Assembly: GCF_002930645.1 (NCBI RefSeq)
Contig: NZ_PSNW01000003.1
Location: 1 to 64,000 of the forward strand
DNA: 64,000 nt
Reading direction: 5' to 3'
DNA from: Solimonas fluminis
GTDB lineage: Bacteria; Pseudomonadota; Gammaproteobacteria; Nevskiales; Nevskiaceae
A model generated the notes under the pieces. That model was not told where the DNA came from and ran no database searches. It saw only the letters and a program-made list of their open reading frames with translations. This document shows positions 1-8,528 of this stretch, in pieces. A program made the position numbers and the translations under genes. The first letter of the stretch is position 1, and each line of letters begins with the position of its first letter.

Positions 1-516
1 CCGGCCGTATTCCATCTCGATCTGGTAGGCCTCGACGATCCGCCGGTATTTCTCCGAGACGGTCACGTCGGCGCGCGGCATCATCTCGTTGAGCTTGGCC
101 ACCCGCGCCACGCGCTCGTCCTTCAGGAACGGGACGTCCAGCTGCACGAACTGCTCCAGCGAGCCCAGCATGCGCTGCATCAGCGGCAGGATCTCGATGT
201 TGGTGCGCTCCAGTTCGGAGGATTCCTGGCGGATCACCGCCATCTCCTCTTCCTGGCTCTTGAGCTGCGCCCGCAGCTGCTGCAGGTACAGCTTCAGGCC
301 TTCGGTCTCGCGCAGCGTCGTGCGGTAGTCGTTGGCCAGGTCACGGCCCTGTTCGGCCAGCGCATCCACGCGCTTCTGCGAATCGGCCTGGGCGACCAGC
401 CACTGGTCGCCGCTCCTGGAAACATCGGACACCGTGGCGGCGTAGACGCCCGCGGCAAACAGGCTCGCGAGGACCGCAAGACCACCCCTCCACTTCATTG
501 ATCTGAACCGATACAT
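1..516 (-). CDS. DUF3450 family periplasmic protein, 3' end outside window
   Basis: Reading the minus strand from the ATG at 516 gives 172 codons without a stop, running off the left edge. Residues 1-26 look like a signal peptide (basic start, hydrophobic stretch, cleavage after GVYA). The rest is polar and rich in Q, E and L, a predicted coiled coil (LKLYLQQLRAQLKSQEEEM region) followed by ERTNIEILPLMQRML. This pattern is that of DUF3450 proteins, which are usually encoded just upstream of MotA/TolQ/ExbB-type energisers of TonB systems; that partner would lie outside the window. The start is supported by a GAGGAGA ribosome site 8 bases upstream; an alternative ATG six codons in has none. Function is not established; a role in energised outer-membrane uptake is inferred from family context. 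Confidence 0.8.
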   Translation of the reverse strand, partial: MYRFRSMKWRGGLAVLASLFAAGVYAATVSDVSRSGDQWLVAQADSQKRVDALAEQGRDLANDYRTTLRETEGLKLYLQQLRAQLKSQEEEMAVIRQESSELERTNIEILPLMQRMLGSLEQFVQLDVPFLKDERVARVAKLNEMMPRADVTVSEKYRRIVEAYQIEMEYGR

Positions 517-604
517 CTTCAAGTCTCCTCGCTTTACGTTCGGAATCCGCACCAGATTCCAGAGAGTTCGATGACTGGGGACACTGATGGAAACGCTGCT
601 GCGT

Positions 605-1330
605 TCACGCGCTCTTCGGCGGTCTCAGGATGATATCCTCGACCATCGAACGGCGTGAAAGCTGGTAGGCGTCGAAAAAAACCTGGGCCACGTCGGCCGC
701 CGACATGAAGCGGCTGACATCCGCATCGCTGCCTTCCCAGGTCGGCGTATCCGTTGCCCCGGGGTAGACACAGCAGACGCGGATGCCGCGGTCCGACAAC
801 TCGGCGCGCAGGGCCCTGGCCAGGCCGGTCACGCCATGCTTGGCGGCGCAATACGCCGCATTGTTCGCAAGCCCTTCGAGGCCGGAGGTCGAAGAGGTGA
901 AGAAGATGTCGCCCTGGCGGCGCTCGATCATGGCCGGAACAAACGCCCGCGTCACCGCGAAGGCACTCACCAGGTTTTCCTGCAGCGCCAGCGAGAACTC
1001 CGACACCGGCAGATCCTGCACTGCGCCGCCGCGCCAGCGGCCGGCATTGTTGATCAGCACGTCCACCGCGCCGAAGCGCTGCTGCACCTCCAGGGCCATC
1101 TGCTCCACCCTTCCGGGATCGGTCAGGTCCGCAGGAAAGATCTCGGCCTGGGCCCCGCTGCGCCGGCATTCGCGGGCCACCTGCTCCAGCCGCTGGCCGT
1201 TGCGAGCCACCAGCGCCAGCCTGGCGGCCGGCAGGCCCGAGGCGAAACGCTCGGCGATGGCAGCCCCGATGCCCTGGGAAGCACCGGTCACCACCACCAC
1301 CGGATCGCGTCTGGCCTGGGTGCCGGTCAT
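605..1330 (-). CDS. SDR family NAD(P)-dependent oxidoreductase
   Basis: Classical short-chain dehydrogenase of 241 residues, the usual size. The nucleotide-binding TGASQGIG lies at residues 15-22, NNAG at 94-97, serines at 146-149, and the catalytic Tyr160-x3-Lys164 (YCAAK). It should be a cytosolic NAD(P)-dependent alcohol/ketone oxidoreductase or ketoacyl reductase; the substrate cannot be told. It starts 3 bases after the stop of the upstream ferredoxin reductase gene on the same strand, so the two are almost certainly co-transcribed and probably translationally coupled. It is the last gene before the DUF3450 gene, which has its own ribosome site and is separated by about 90 bases. Confidence 0.88.
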   Translation of the reverse strand: MTGTQARRDPVVVVTGASQGIGAAIAERFASGLPAARLALVARNGQRLEQVARECRRSGAQAEIFPADLTDPGRVEQMALEVQQRFGAVDVLINNAGRWRGGAVQDLPVSEFSLALQENLVSAFAVTRAFVPAMIERRQGDIFFTSSTSGLEGLANNAAYCAAKHGVTGLARALRAELSDRGIRVCCVYPGATDTPTWEGSDADVSRFMSAADVAQVFFDAYQLSRRSMVEDIILRPPKSA

Positions 1331-1333
1331 GGC

Positions 1334-2551
1334 TCAGGTCACCAGCGATTTCAACATGACCGACTCGTCGGCCAGCACGGCGGGATCGGCGCGCAGGCGC
1401 GCCGCCACCATCTTCTTGCCGACCATGAAATCCGGCGCCCGGTTGACCGAGTCCACCGCGATCACCACGCCCTGCTGCAGGTAGAAGGCCACGAAGCTGT
1501 CGGCCGCCATCGAACCGCGGACGATGACCTGATCGTAGCCCTGAGACAGGCCGACCATCTGCAGCTTGAGGTTGTACTGGTCGGACCAGAACCAGGGCAC
1601 GCTGGCGTGGGGCACGCGCTGCCCGCAGATGCTGGCGGCAGCCACCCGGGCCTGCTCGCTGGCATTGGGCACCGACTCCAGGCGGGTGCGGCGACCGAGG
1701 AAGCCGTTGTCGTGGTTGGTGCAGTCGCCGGCGGCAACGATGTCGGGATCGCTGGTCTGGGCGTAGACATCGACGAGGACGCCGTTGTCCACGGCCAAGC
1801 CCGCCTTCTCGGCCAGGCCGGTGTTGGGGATCAGGCCGATGCCGACGATCAGCAGGTCGGCCGGCACGCGGCTGCCGTCCTGCAGGATCACGGCTTCCAC
1901 GCGCTGGTCGCTGTACTCCAGCTCGCGCACGCCGGCACCGAGGCGGATGTCCACGCCATGGCGGCGATGCACCTGGTCGTAGTACTGCGACAGCTCGGGG
2001 CCGGTGACGCGCGCCAGCAGGCGCGGCATCGCCTCCACCAGGGTGACCTGCAGGCCTTTCTTGATGCCCACGGCCGCCACTTCCAGGCCGATGTAGCCGC
2101 CGCCGACGATCACCAGGCGCTTGCCCTCCTTGAACTGCTCGCGCAGCCGGGCAATGTCCTCGATGGTGCGCACGTAGTGGACGTTGGGCCTTTCGGCACC
2201 CGGCAGCGGCAGCCGGCGCGCATGGCCGCCGGTGGTGAGCGCCAGCTTGTCGTAGGCCAGCGTCTGGCCGTCGGACAGCGCCACCGTATGCGCCGCGCGG
2301 TCGATGGACTCCACGCGCACGCCGGTCAGCAGTTCGATGCCGTGCTTGGCGTAGGCCTCGCGCGACTTGATGTAGAGCGCTTCCTCGCCGATCTCGCCGG
2401 AGAGGAATGCCTTGGACAGCGGTGGGCGACGATAGGGAACGGCGGCCTCGTCACCGATCAGGACGATGCGCCCGGTGTAGCCCGTCTGGCGCAGGGCCGT
2501 GGCGAGGTCGCCGCCCGCCTGGCCGGCTCCGACGATGATCGTGGTGGCCAT
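1334..2551 (-). CDS. FAD-dependent ferredoxin/rubredoxin reductase (class I pyridine nucleotide oxidoreductase)
   Basis: About 405 residues, typical of putidaredoxin/rubredoxin reductases that pass electrons from NADH through FAD to a small iron-sulfur protein. The FAD-binding GAGQAGGD is at the N-terminus, followed by PYRRPPLSKAFL. The NAD-binding GGGYIGLEVA lies near residue 155, and AAGDCTNH near 280 is the second FAD motif; the C-terminal reductase domain follows. ATG at 2551 is chosen because GGGAG lies 9 bases upstream; a TTG three codons earlier is possible. It is the only stand-alone ferredoxin reductase in the window, so it is a candidate electron donor for the ferredoxins at 38233 and 23774 and hence for the P450s and the Rieske oxygenase. 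That pairing is inference. It shares an operon with the downstream SDR. Confidence 0.88.
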   Translation of the reverse strand: MATTIIVGAGQAGGDLATALRQTGYTGRIVLIGDEAAVPYRRPPLSKAFLSGEIGEEALYIKSREAYAKHGIELLTGVRVESIDRAAHTVALSDGQTLAYDKLALTTGGHARRLPLPGAERPNVHYVRTIEDIARLREQFKEGKRLVIVGGGYIGLEVAAVGIKKGLQVTLVEAMPRLLARVTGPELSQYYDQVHRRHGVDIRLGAGVRELEYSDQRVEAVILQDGSRVPADLLIVGIGLIPNTGLAEKAGLAVDNGVLVDVYAQTSDPDIVAAGDCTNHDNGFLGRRTRLESVPNASEQARVAAASICGQRVPHASVPWFWSDQYNLKLQMVGLSQGYDQVIVRGSMAADSFVAFYLQQGVVIAVDSVNRAPDFMVGKKMVAARLRADPAVLADESVMLKSLVT

Positions 2552-2723
2552 TACCGGCAACTCCCGGCGCAGCCGCGCGGCACCCTGCCCGCGGCCGGAT
2601 ACCGGTCATGCCTCAGGTCGACGCCTGCCACCTGCCTCATCAGCCCTCCTCCTGGCGCACCTTTCCGGTGCCCGCACGTTCCGGGGATGGTCTGCGCCCG
2701 CCATGGATGGCGCCCCGTCTATT

Positions 2724-2742
2724 AGATCAACAGTGTTGCTCA
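2724..2742. promoter_or_regulatory. Candidate operator, imperfect TAATCAAC-N3-GTTGATTA type palindrome
   Basis: AGATCAACAGTGTTGCTCA contains ATCAAC, three bases, then GTTG, matching the strong palindrome at 3589-3607 at 12 of 16 arm positions. It lies in the gap between the SDR at 2812 and the ferredoxin reductase, about 170 bases upstream of the latter. A second site for the same regulator is the simplest reading, but this has not been tested. Confidence 0.45.
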
Positions 2743-2811
2743 CCATCATACGCAAACGGACTGGGCATGCAATGTCCCGAGCCGCTGGCGCTTCAGTCTG
2801 GAACGGTAGCC

Positions 2812-3489
2812 CTATACCCGCCCGGTCACCGGGATCAGGGCACCGGTCACCGCCGACGAGCCTGGCCCCAGCAGGAACAGGATGACGTCAGCCAGTTCCT
2901 GCGGACGCACCCAGCGCGAAGGGTCGGCCTGGGGCATGTCCGCCCGGTTGGCCGGGGTATCGATGATGCTGGGCAGCAGGGCATTGACCGTGATCGCGCG
3001 GTCCTTCAGTTCCTCGGCCAGCGCCTCGGTGAAGCGGGCGACGCCGGCCTTGGAAGCGGCGTAGGCCCCCATGCCCAGCCCGGCCTTGGCAGCGCCGGCT
3101 GCGCCGATGTTCACGATGCGGCCTCCCTCGCGCAGCCCGGGCAGCGCGCCACGGCAGGCATTGACCGCCGTGCGCAGGTTGATCTGGTAGAGCTGGTCCC
3201 AGGTATCGATGGAACCCTCGGCCACGGTCTCCCAGCGGAAGCCCCCGGCAATGTTCACCAGGCCGTCGATTCCGCCATGTTGTCCCGCGATCGCGGCGAA
3301 GGCCCGCTGGACCGCCCCGGCATCGCCGAGATCCAGTGCCGGCCAGGACTGGGCCCCGCGCGGCGGCGCGCCGTCGACGCGGTCCACCGCGACCACCGTT
3401 GCCCCGGCCGCCGCGGCAGCTTCGGCAACCTGGCGTCCCAGGACGCCCAGCGCGCCGGTGACGACGACGGTCTTGCCCGTCAGATTCAT
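2812..3489 (-). CDS. SDR family protein with altered catalytic serine region
   Basis: 225 residues from the ATG at 3489; a GGGAG sequence lies about 10 bases upstream. An upstream extension of 20 codons is open but lacks a ribosome site. The cofactor motif TGALGVLG is at residues 11-18, and Tyr143-x3-Lys147 (YAASK) is intact. The canonical NNAG is NIAG here. The stretch that normally carries the catalytic serine about 13 residues before the Tyr reads IVNIGAAGA, with no serine. It may be a binding or moonlighting SDR, or use another residue. It is divergent from the AraC-type regulator at 3901 across a 411-base region with operator-like palindromes. Confidence 0.82.
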   Translation of the reverse strand: MNLTGKTVVVTGALGVLGRQVAEAAAAAGATVVAVDRVDGAPPRGAQSWPALDLGDAGAVQRAFAAIAGQHGGIDGLVNIAGGFRWETVAEGSIDTWDQLYQINLRTAVNACRGALPGLREGGRIVNIGAAGAAKAGLGMGAYAASKAGVARFTEALAEELKDRAITVNALLPSIIDTPANRADMPQADPSRWVRPQELADVILFLLGPGSSAVTGALIPVTGRV

Positions 3490-3588
3490 GTGGCTCTGCT
3501 CCCTTCGGACGATCCCCCGGGGGCCGGCGGACCGATACGCTGCTGGCATCGGGGCAAGCCCCCGCCCGCGCGCCGGCCCTCGATAGTT

Positions 3589-3607
3589 TAATCAACGTTG
3601 TTGATTA
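3589..3607. promoter_or_regulatory. Perfect 19-bp palindrome TAATCAAC-GTT-GTTGATTA, candidate operator
   Basis: Eight-base arms TAATCAAC and GTTGATTA are exact inverted repeats around GTT. The site sits 100 bases upstream of the SDR start at 3489 in the divergent SDR/AraC-regulator region. The surroundings are very GC-rich, so this AT-rich block stands out. Nothing else gene-like is seen in 3490-3900 apart from this site and the related one at 3808. Confidence 0.65.
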
Positions 3608-3807
3608 TCTACGCCGGAATGCAAATGTAAAGGCGCCAGGGTGGCATACGCCCCGCCCGCCGCGACGCCACACTTGCCTGGGCCGGAGGCTCCTCCGCGC
3701 CCGGTCCAGTCCTCCGCCGCAGGCCGTCTTGCCTCCGGCAGCAGGCTCCGCACAGCCCCGCCCGCGCATCCCCCTCATTGCCAAGGAAATATTTCACTTG
3801 CGCATAT

Positions 3808-3826
3808 CCACCACCATTGTTGATTA
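3808..3826. promoter_or_regulatory. Second TTGTTGATTA half-site upstream of the AraC-type gene
   Basis: CCACCACCATTGTTGATTA keeps the whole right arm of the palindrome at 3589-3607 (TTGTTGATTA) but only part of the left arm, 14 of 19 positions overall. It lies about 75 bases before the regulator start. It may be a weaker site for the same protein, consistent with autoregulation of the divergent gene. Confidence 0.45.
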
Positions 3827-3900
3827 TTAACTTCTCAGGCAGCACACGCCGGGCACACCGCATGCCAAGGCGCAGCAACCGCCGCGGAGGAGACGCGCCG

Positions 3901-4956
3901 ATGAATGACGGACACTTTTTCAGCCTGGAAGGCCCATTGGATTCGATGCCGATGGCCAGCCAGATGCGCGCCGCCAACCTGACGGGCTTCGGCGAACTGG
4001 TCAGGGGCCTGGGCATGGATCCGCGCCCGATCCTGGAGCGCTACCACATCGACCCGCGCTCGCTGCGCGACCCCGACGCCTACATCGAGACCAAGTCGCT
4101 GGTCGACATGCTCGAGTACTGCAGCGTCTCCTTCAACGATCCCCTCTTCGGCCTACGCATGGCGCAGTTCCAGGACCCCGACGTGTTCGGCTCGGTGGCC
4201 TCGCTGTGCCGTTCCGCCTCGACCTTCCGCGAGGCCGTGGAGAGCTTCATCAATTTCATCCCCGTGGTGCACTCGCCGGTGGCGGTGCTGGAACTGGCCG
4301 AGGGAAGGGAAACCTCGGAACTGCGCTGGCACACGCAGACCGACCTGGGCCAGAACAACCAGGCCGAGTACAAGGGCACGCTGCTGATCCTGAAGCTGCT
4401 GCGCCAGGTGGGCGGCCGCTCCTTCGAGCCCAGCTACGTCAGCCTGGCGGTCGACAGCCGAGCCCGGGACCTGCCCGAGATCAGCAACCGCTTCGGCTGC
4501 AGCTTCCGCCGCTCCTCCGGCAACGCCATCGGCTTCCCCACCGCGATGCTGAACCAGCCGGTCAGCAGCGCCAACCGCCTGCTGTTCCGCCTGCTGGGCG
4601 GCTACCTGGGTCGCGTGCGCTCGGCCTCCCGCACCAGCGTGGTGGAGCGGGTGGAGGACTACGTGCGCGGCGCCCTGTCCACCGGGCACTGCTCGATCGA
4701 GCACTGCGCCAAGAAATTCGGCACCTCGGTACGTACCCTGCAAGCCAACCTCTGCGAGGCCGGCCTGCGCTTCTCCGACATCCTGGAGAAGCAGCGCATC
4801 GAGATGGCCAAGACCTACCTGGAGAGCGGCGAGATGTCGCTCGACGACGTCGCGTCGATGCTGGGCTACGCCGAGCAGTCGAGCTTCGGCCGCGCGTTCA
4901 AGCGCTGGACCGGCGCCACGCCGCAGCGCTTCCGCAAGAACCTGGAACTGCACTAG
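3901..4956 (+). CDS. AraC family transcriptional regulator (arabinose-binding-type N-domain)
   Basis: 351 residues. The N-terminal about 200 residues (GFGELVRGLGMDPRPILERY ... DPLFGLRMAQFQDPDVFGS) match the effector-binding-like domain found in OruR/ArgR-like AraC regulators. The C-terminal about 100 residues hold the two helix-turn-helix motifs, ending in LDDVASMLGYAEQSSFGRAFKRW, the classic second AraC helix. The ATG at 3901 follows GGAGGAG at 9 bases; an open frame extends upstream to 3778 but without a good site. It is divergent from the SDR at 2812 and near the SDR at 5291, so local control of those genes is likely. The effector is unknown. Confidence 0.9.
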   Translation: MNDGHFFSLEGPLDSMPMASQMRAANLTGFGELVRGLGMDPRPILERYHIDPRSLRDPDAYIETKSLVDMLEYCSVSFNDPLFGLRMAQFQDPDVFGSVASLCRSASTFREAVESFINFIPVVHSPVAVLELAEGRETSELRWHTQTDLGQNNQAEYKGTLLILKLLRQVGGRSFEPSYVSLAVDSRARDLPEISNRFGCSFRRSSGNAIGFPTAMLNQPVSSANRLLFRLLGGYLGRVRSASRTSVVERVEDYVRGALSTGHCSIEHCAKKFGTSVRTLQANLCEAGLRFSDILEKQRIEMAKTYLESGEMSLDDVASMLGYAEQSSFGRAFKRWTGATPQRFRKNLELH

Positions 4957-5046
4957 GGCGGACGGCAACTCGTTGACCGGCGGCGGAGAAAATCCGCCCC
5001 TGGCTTCGATCCTTCGACAGGCCCGGGCCGGCACGAGCGGACTTTT
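4957..5046. repeat. Degenerate REP-like repeat fragment
   Basis: The region after the AraC-type stop contains GGACGGCAACTCGTTGACC and, 35 bases on, TCGATCCTTCGACAGGCCCG, both shared with the repeats at 6881, 31136, 32366 and 42101. The hairpin is eroded here. The remainder of the 334-base gap up to 5290 shows nothing further that I can name. Confidence 0.55.
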
Positions 5047-5290
5047 TCAGGATTTCCCCAATCCGTTCCCGGCACGGGCTCCCTGCCGACGGCATGCGTA
5101 CCCGGGGCCTGGCGCCCTGACGGAACTCCGTTTTCGGCAAGCGCTTTCCACGATGGTCTGTCCATGATGGCCGTCATGCCTGCGGTCGCAGTGGGCCGCT
5201 GCCGTTCCCGGTCCTGCCGATAAGATGCGGCGAGCCGCCGGCTCCCCGCGGGCTGCGGCACACACCAGAAAAAAGCAATGTGAGGACGAC

Positions 5291-6076
5291 ATGACGACCC
5301 GGAAACCCGTCGTGCTGATCACCGGCGCCAGCGCCGGCATCGGCGAGGCCATCGCCCGCCGCTTCGCGGCCGCAGGCTGGAACATCGTCGCCGTTGCGCG
5401 GCGCCCGGAGAAGCTCGCCGCCCTGGCGGCGGAACTCTCCAAGATCACGGGCGTGCAGACCCTGGCCACCGACGTGACCTCGCCCGACGCGCCGAAGCAG
5501 GCCGTGGCATTGGCGATGAAGGCCTTCGGCCGTCTCGACTGCCTGGTCAACAACGCCGGCTCGGGCCGCTGGGCGCCACACCGCGAGACCGACGACACGA
5601 TGATGAACGAGGTCATCGATACCAGCCTCAAGGCGCCCTTCCGCTTCGCCCGCGAGGCGCTGCACGTGATGAAGCCCGGCTCCTCGATCCTGGGCGTCGG
5701 CTCGGTCTACGGCGTGGTCGGCGGCCTCAACGGCGGCATCTACTGCGCAGTGAAGGCCGGGTTGATCGGCATGACCCAGGCGCTGGCCGTGCAGTACGGC
5801 GCCGAGGGCATCCGCGCCAACATCGTGGCGCCCGGCGTCATCAAGACCGACATGACCCGGGACTTCTGGGACACGGAAGGCTTCCAGCGCACCAACCAGG
5901 AAATGACGCCGTTCAACCGCGACGGCACGGTCGAGGACGTGGCCAACACGGTCTACTTCCTCGCCTCGCAGGAAGGCAGCTACATCAACGGACAGACCAT
6001 CGCCCTGGACGGCGGCTGGTCCACCACCAAGTTCCTCAGCTACGAGGCCCTGGTCGCCAAGCGCGCCGCCGCCTGA
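5291..6076 (+). CDS. SDR family oxidoreductase
   Basis: 261 residues with all classical SDR marks: TGASAGIG at 11-18, NNAG at 87-90, Ser138 in GVGSVYG, and Tyr151-x3-Lys155 (YCAVK). The C-terminal GQTIALDGGWST is the usual substrate-loop/dimer end. Such proteins reduce keto groups or oxidise alcohols with NAD(P). The ATG at 5291 follows a GAGGA site; a longer open frame upstream lacks one. It lies 150 bases before the TetR gene on the same strand. The substrate is unknown; the neighbourhood of P450s suggests oxidation of a hydroxylated hydrophobic compound. Confidence 0.88.
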   Translation: MTTRKPVVLITGASAGIGEAIARRFAAAGWNIVAVARRPEKLAALAAELSKITGVQTLATDVTSPDAPKQAVALAMKAFGRLDCLVNNAGSGRWAPHRETDDTMMNEVIDTSLKAPFRFAREALHVMKPGSSILGVGSVYGVVGGLNGGIYCAVKAGLIGMTQALAVQYGAEGIRANIVAPGVIKTDMTRDFWDTEGFQRTNQEMTPFNRDGTVEDVANTVYFLASQEGSYINGQTIALDGGWSTTKFLSYEALVAKRAAA

Positions 6077-6226
6077 GCGATGCCGGATGGAGCGGGACTT
6101 CCCTGCCCCCTGGCGCAGTGGCCCGGATTTCTTGCTGTAACATGGCGCGTGCCCCGGCGGGGCCTGCGAACCCGCAGGCCGGTACCGCCGGATTCACTGT
6201 TTCCCCATCGCCGAGTACCTGCCCCG

Positions 6227-6865
6227 ATGAGGCCGCCCGCCAAGGTCCAGAAGAAGAAGAAAGCCGCCGAGCCGGCCGCTCCGAAACGGCAGTACGACAG
6301 CCCGCTGCGCCGCCAGCAGACGGCCGAGACCCGCGAGCGCATCCTCGCGGCCGGTGCGGAGATCGCGCACCACCTGCCGGCCTGGGACTGGCGCGAAATG
6401 ACCTTCAAGGCGGTGGGCCAGCGCGCCGGCATCAGCGAGCGCACGGTGCACCGCTACTTCGCCACCGAGCGCGCGCTGCGCGACGCGATCCTGCAGCGCC
6501 TGGTGCAGGAATCGGGCATGCCGCTGGAGCACCTGGAGCTGCGCGACTTCGCCGGGCTCACGGCGCACCTCTACCGCTACCTGTCGTCCTTCCCTCCTTC
6601 TTCACAGGAAGGCGTGGACCCGGGCCTTGCGGCCCTGGACGTGCAGCGGCGGCGCATGCTGCTGTCCGCCGTCGCGCGCTCCAGCAAGGGCTGGAGCGAA
6701 GCGGAGCAGGAGATGGCGGCGGCGATGCTGGACCTGTTCTGGACGCCGACCTACTTCGAGCGCCTGGGAACGGCCTGGCAGCTCGACGCCGGGCGCGCGA
6801 CCCGGGCGATCACCTGGGTGATCGGGCTGGTGGAGCAGGCGATCAAGGACGGCAAGCGGCCGTAG
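6227..6865 (+). CDS. TetR/AcrR family transcriptional regulator
   Basis: 212 residues from the ATG at 6227. A lysine- and proline-rich leader (KVQKKKKAAEP) precedes the helix-turn-helix at about residues 30-85, with RERILAAG, MTFKAVGQRAGISERTVHRYF and LRDAI, the recognisable TetR N-domain. The rest is the variable ligand-binding helical domain. It is convergent with the P450 at 7013 and may control it or the nearby SDR. The TGTCA-N6-TGACA sites at 8237 and 13009 are candidate targets, but which regulator binds them cannot be told. No strong ribosome site is seen, so the start is moderately certain. Confidence 0.82.
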   Translation: MRPPAKVQKKKKAAEPAAPKRQYDSPLRRQQTAETRERILAAGAEIAHHLPAWDWREMTFKAVGQRAGISERTVHRYFATERALRDAILQRLVQESGMPLEHLELRDFAGLTAHLYRYLSSFPPSSQEGVDPGLAALDVQRRRMLLSAVARSSKGWSEAEQEMAAAMLDLFWTPTYFERLGTAWQLDAGRATRAITWVIGLVEQAIKDGKRP

Positions 6866-6880
6866 CGCAGCCCTGAAGAA

Positions 6881-6996
6881 TTGCCGTTCGCCCCGGGCTT
6901 GTCGAAGGGTGGACGGCAATGGGCCGGGCGGCGGCAAGGGAGATCCGCCCGCACTTCGATCCTCGACAGGCCCGGGACTTCAGCACGAACGGATTT
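6881..6996. repeat. Pair of REP-like palindromes
   Basis: The first unit, 6881-6919, runs from TTGCCGTTCGCC to GGTGGACGGCAA around CTTGTCGAAGG and can fold into a hairpin. The second, about 6954-6993, carries TCGATCCTCGACAGGCCCGG and CACGAACGGA in the opposite sense. They fill the gap between two convergent genes and may help end transcription from both sides. The same family recurs at 31136, 32366 and 42040. Confidence 0.75.
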
Positions 6997-7012
6997 TCCC
7001 GGCGAGGCCCTG

Positions 7013-8212
7013 TCAACGCACCACCACCGGCAGTGTCTCCCAACCGCGCACGGTCGAGGTCGGCGACAGCACGGCTGTCTCCAGGTCCACGTCCCATTCC
7101 GGGAAGCGCTTCAGGAACTCGTCCAGCGCGGTGCGGCCTTCCAGTCGCGCCAGCACGGCACCGACACAGGTGTGGATGCCGTAGCCGAAGCTCAGGTGCG
7201 AACGCGCCGGGCGGTGGATGTTGAAGGTCTCGCCGTTCTCGAAGCGGCGCTCGTCGCGGTTGGCCGCGCCCACCAGGAACATCATCGCGCTGCCCTTGGG
7301 CACGGTCTGGCCGTGCACCACCACGTCGCGCGCGACGTAGCGCGACATGTGCGGCGCCGGCGGCTCGAAGCGCAGGATCTCCTCCACCGCCGCCGGTATC
7401 AGCGCGCGGTTCTCGGCGATCTGGCGGCGCTGCTCGGGATGCTCCGCCAGCACCTTGGCCATCCAGCCGATGAAGCGGTTGGTGGTCTCGTTGCCGGCGC
7501 CGGCGAGGACGTTGACCAGGGTCAGCACCTCGTCGCGGTCGAGCTTGCGCATGGTGCCGGTCTCGTCCTTGAACTCGGTGGTGAGCAGCTCCGTCATCAC
7601 GTCGTCCGCGGGATTCTTCGCGCGCCACTCGATGTAGTCCTCGAAACCCTCGCCGATGTAGGCCGTATCACCGGCATCCATCTTCTGTCCGACCTCGGTG
7701 CGCATCACCGAGTCGACGCGCTCGCGCACCTTCTGATGATCCTGCTCGGGGATGCCCAGCAGGGAGCCGATGATGTGCATCGGCATCTGCCCGCCGAACT
7801 GCTCGATGATGTCGAAGCGGCCGCTGCCCACCAGCGGATCGAGCGAGCGCACGCAGGCCTCGCGCACCTTGGACTCCAGCGAGAGCATGCGCTTGGGCGT
7901 GAACATCCGCTGCAGCAGCTGGCGGTACATGGTGTGCACCGGCGGGTCGGTGAAGATCAGCACGCCCGGCGGGAATTCCGCTTCGGCCTTGATGATCTCC
8001 AGGATCGCACCCTTGCCGGAGATGAAGGTCTCGCGGTCCTGCAGGCCGCGCTCCACATCCTCGAAGCGGCTCACCGCATAGAAGTCGTGCTCCTGGTTGT
8101 AGTAGAGCGGCGCTTCCTCGCGCAGGCGGCGGAAGACCGGATAGGGATCGGTGGAAATCTCGGGCTGGTAGGGGTCGAAGTAGACCGCCCCGGCCTGGCT
8201 GCTGCTGTCCAT
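7013..8212 (-). CDS. Cytochrome P450
   Basis: 399 residues, a soluble bacterial class I P450. The heme motif FGYGIHTCVG carries the ligand Cys349. The I-helix AGAGNETTNR holds the oxygen-activating acid/Thr pair, and EEILR supplies the ExxR salt bridge. It needs an external ferredoxin and reductase; none is adjacent, so the ferredoxin at 38233 or one elsewhere must serve. The ATG at 8212 follows AGGAGCT; a 20-codon upstream extension would run into the operator at 8237 and is rejected. It is divergent from the molybdenum hydroxylase operon and shares an operator type with xdhC, hinting that both act on one substrate or its product. Confidence 0.93.
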   Translation of the reverse strand: MDSSSQAGAVYFDPYQPEISTDPYPVFRRLREEAPLYYNQEHDFYAVSRFEDVERGLQDRETFISGKGAILEIIKAEAEFPPGVLIFTDPPVHTMYRQLLQRMFTPKRMLSLESKVREACVRSLDPLVGSGRFDIIEQFGGQMPMHIIGSLLGIPEQDHQKVRERVDSVMRTEVGQKMDAGDTAYIGEGFEDYIEWRAKNPADDVMTELLTTEFKDETGTMRKLDRDEVLTLVNVLAGAGNETTNRFIGWMAKVLAEHPEQRRQIAENRALIPAAVEEILRFEPPAPHMSRYVARDVVVHGQTVPKGSAMMFLVGAANRDERRFENGETFNIHRPARSHLSFGYGIHTCVGAVLARLEGRTALDEFLKRFPEWDVDLETAVLSPTSTVRGWETLPVVVR

Positions 8213-8236
8213 GAAGAGCTCCTGCGCTCTAATTAA

Positions 8237-8252
8237 TGTCAGAACATTGACA
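8237..8252. promoter_or_regulatory. Candidate operator TGTCA-GAACAT-TGACA upstream of the P450
   Basis: Five-base arms TGTCA and TGACA are exact inverted repeats separated by six bases, flanked by TTAA on the left and CCAATTAA on the right. It lies 25-40 bases before the P450 start in the 316-base divergent region. A site with the same arms, spacing and flanks occurs at 13009-13024. Between 8253 and 8528 I see no other gene or clear signal. Confidence 0.65.
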
Positions 8253-8528
8253 CCAATTAAAGGAGGGGTCAAGCACCGGCTTGCCGGCCGTCCCTACGCT
8301 CGCGGATGCGAATGGAAAGCCTAGGGCCGCAACCGGATTCGCAACAACGAAAAATGCCGCGGAGGTCAAATCTGACTTCAGCACACGGCAACGCGACGGC
8401 TCGCCGCGGCAAGGCGGCTCCGGCGGTTTTGGGACAGAATGGCGGCAGAACCCTGACGCATATTTGCGGCGCCGCAGCATCGCCTCGTCGTCGCCTCCCC
8501 GCACAGCCGAGCCCAAGAGACACCAGCC

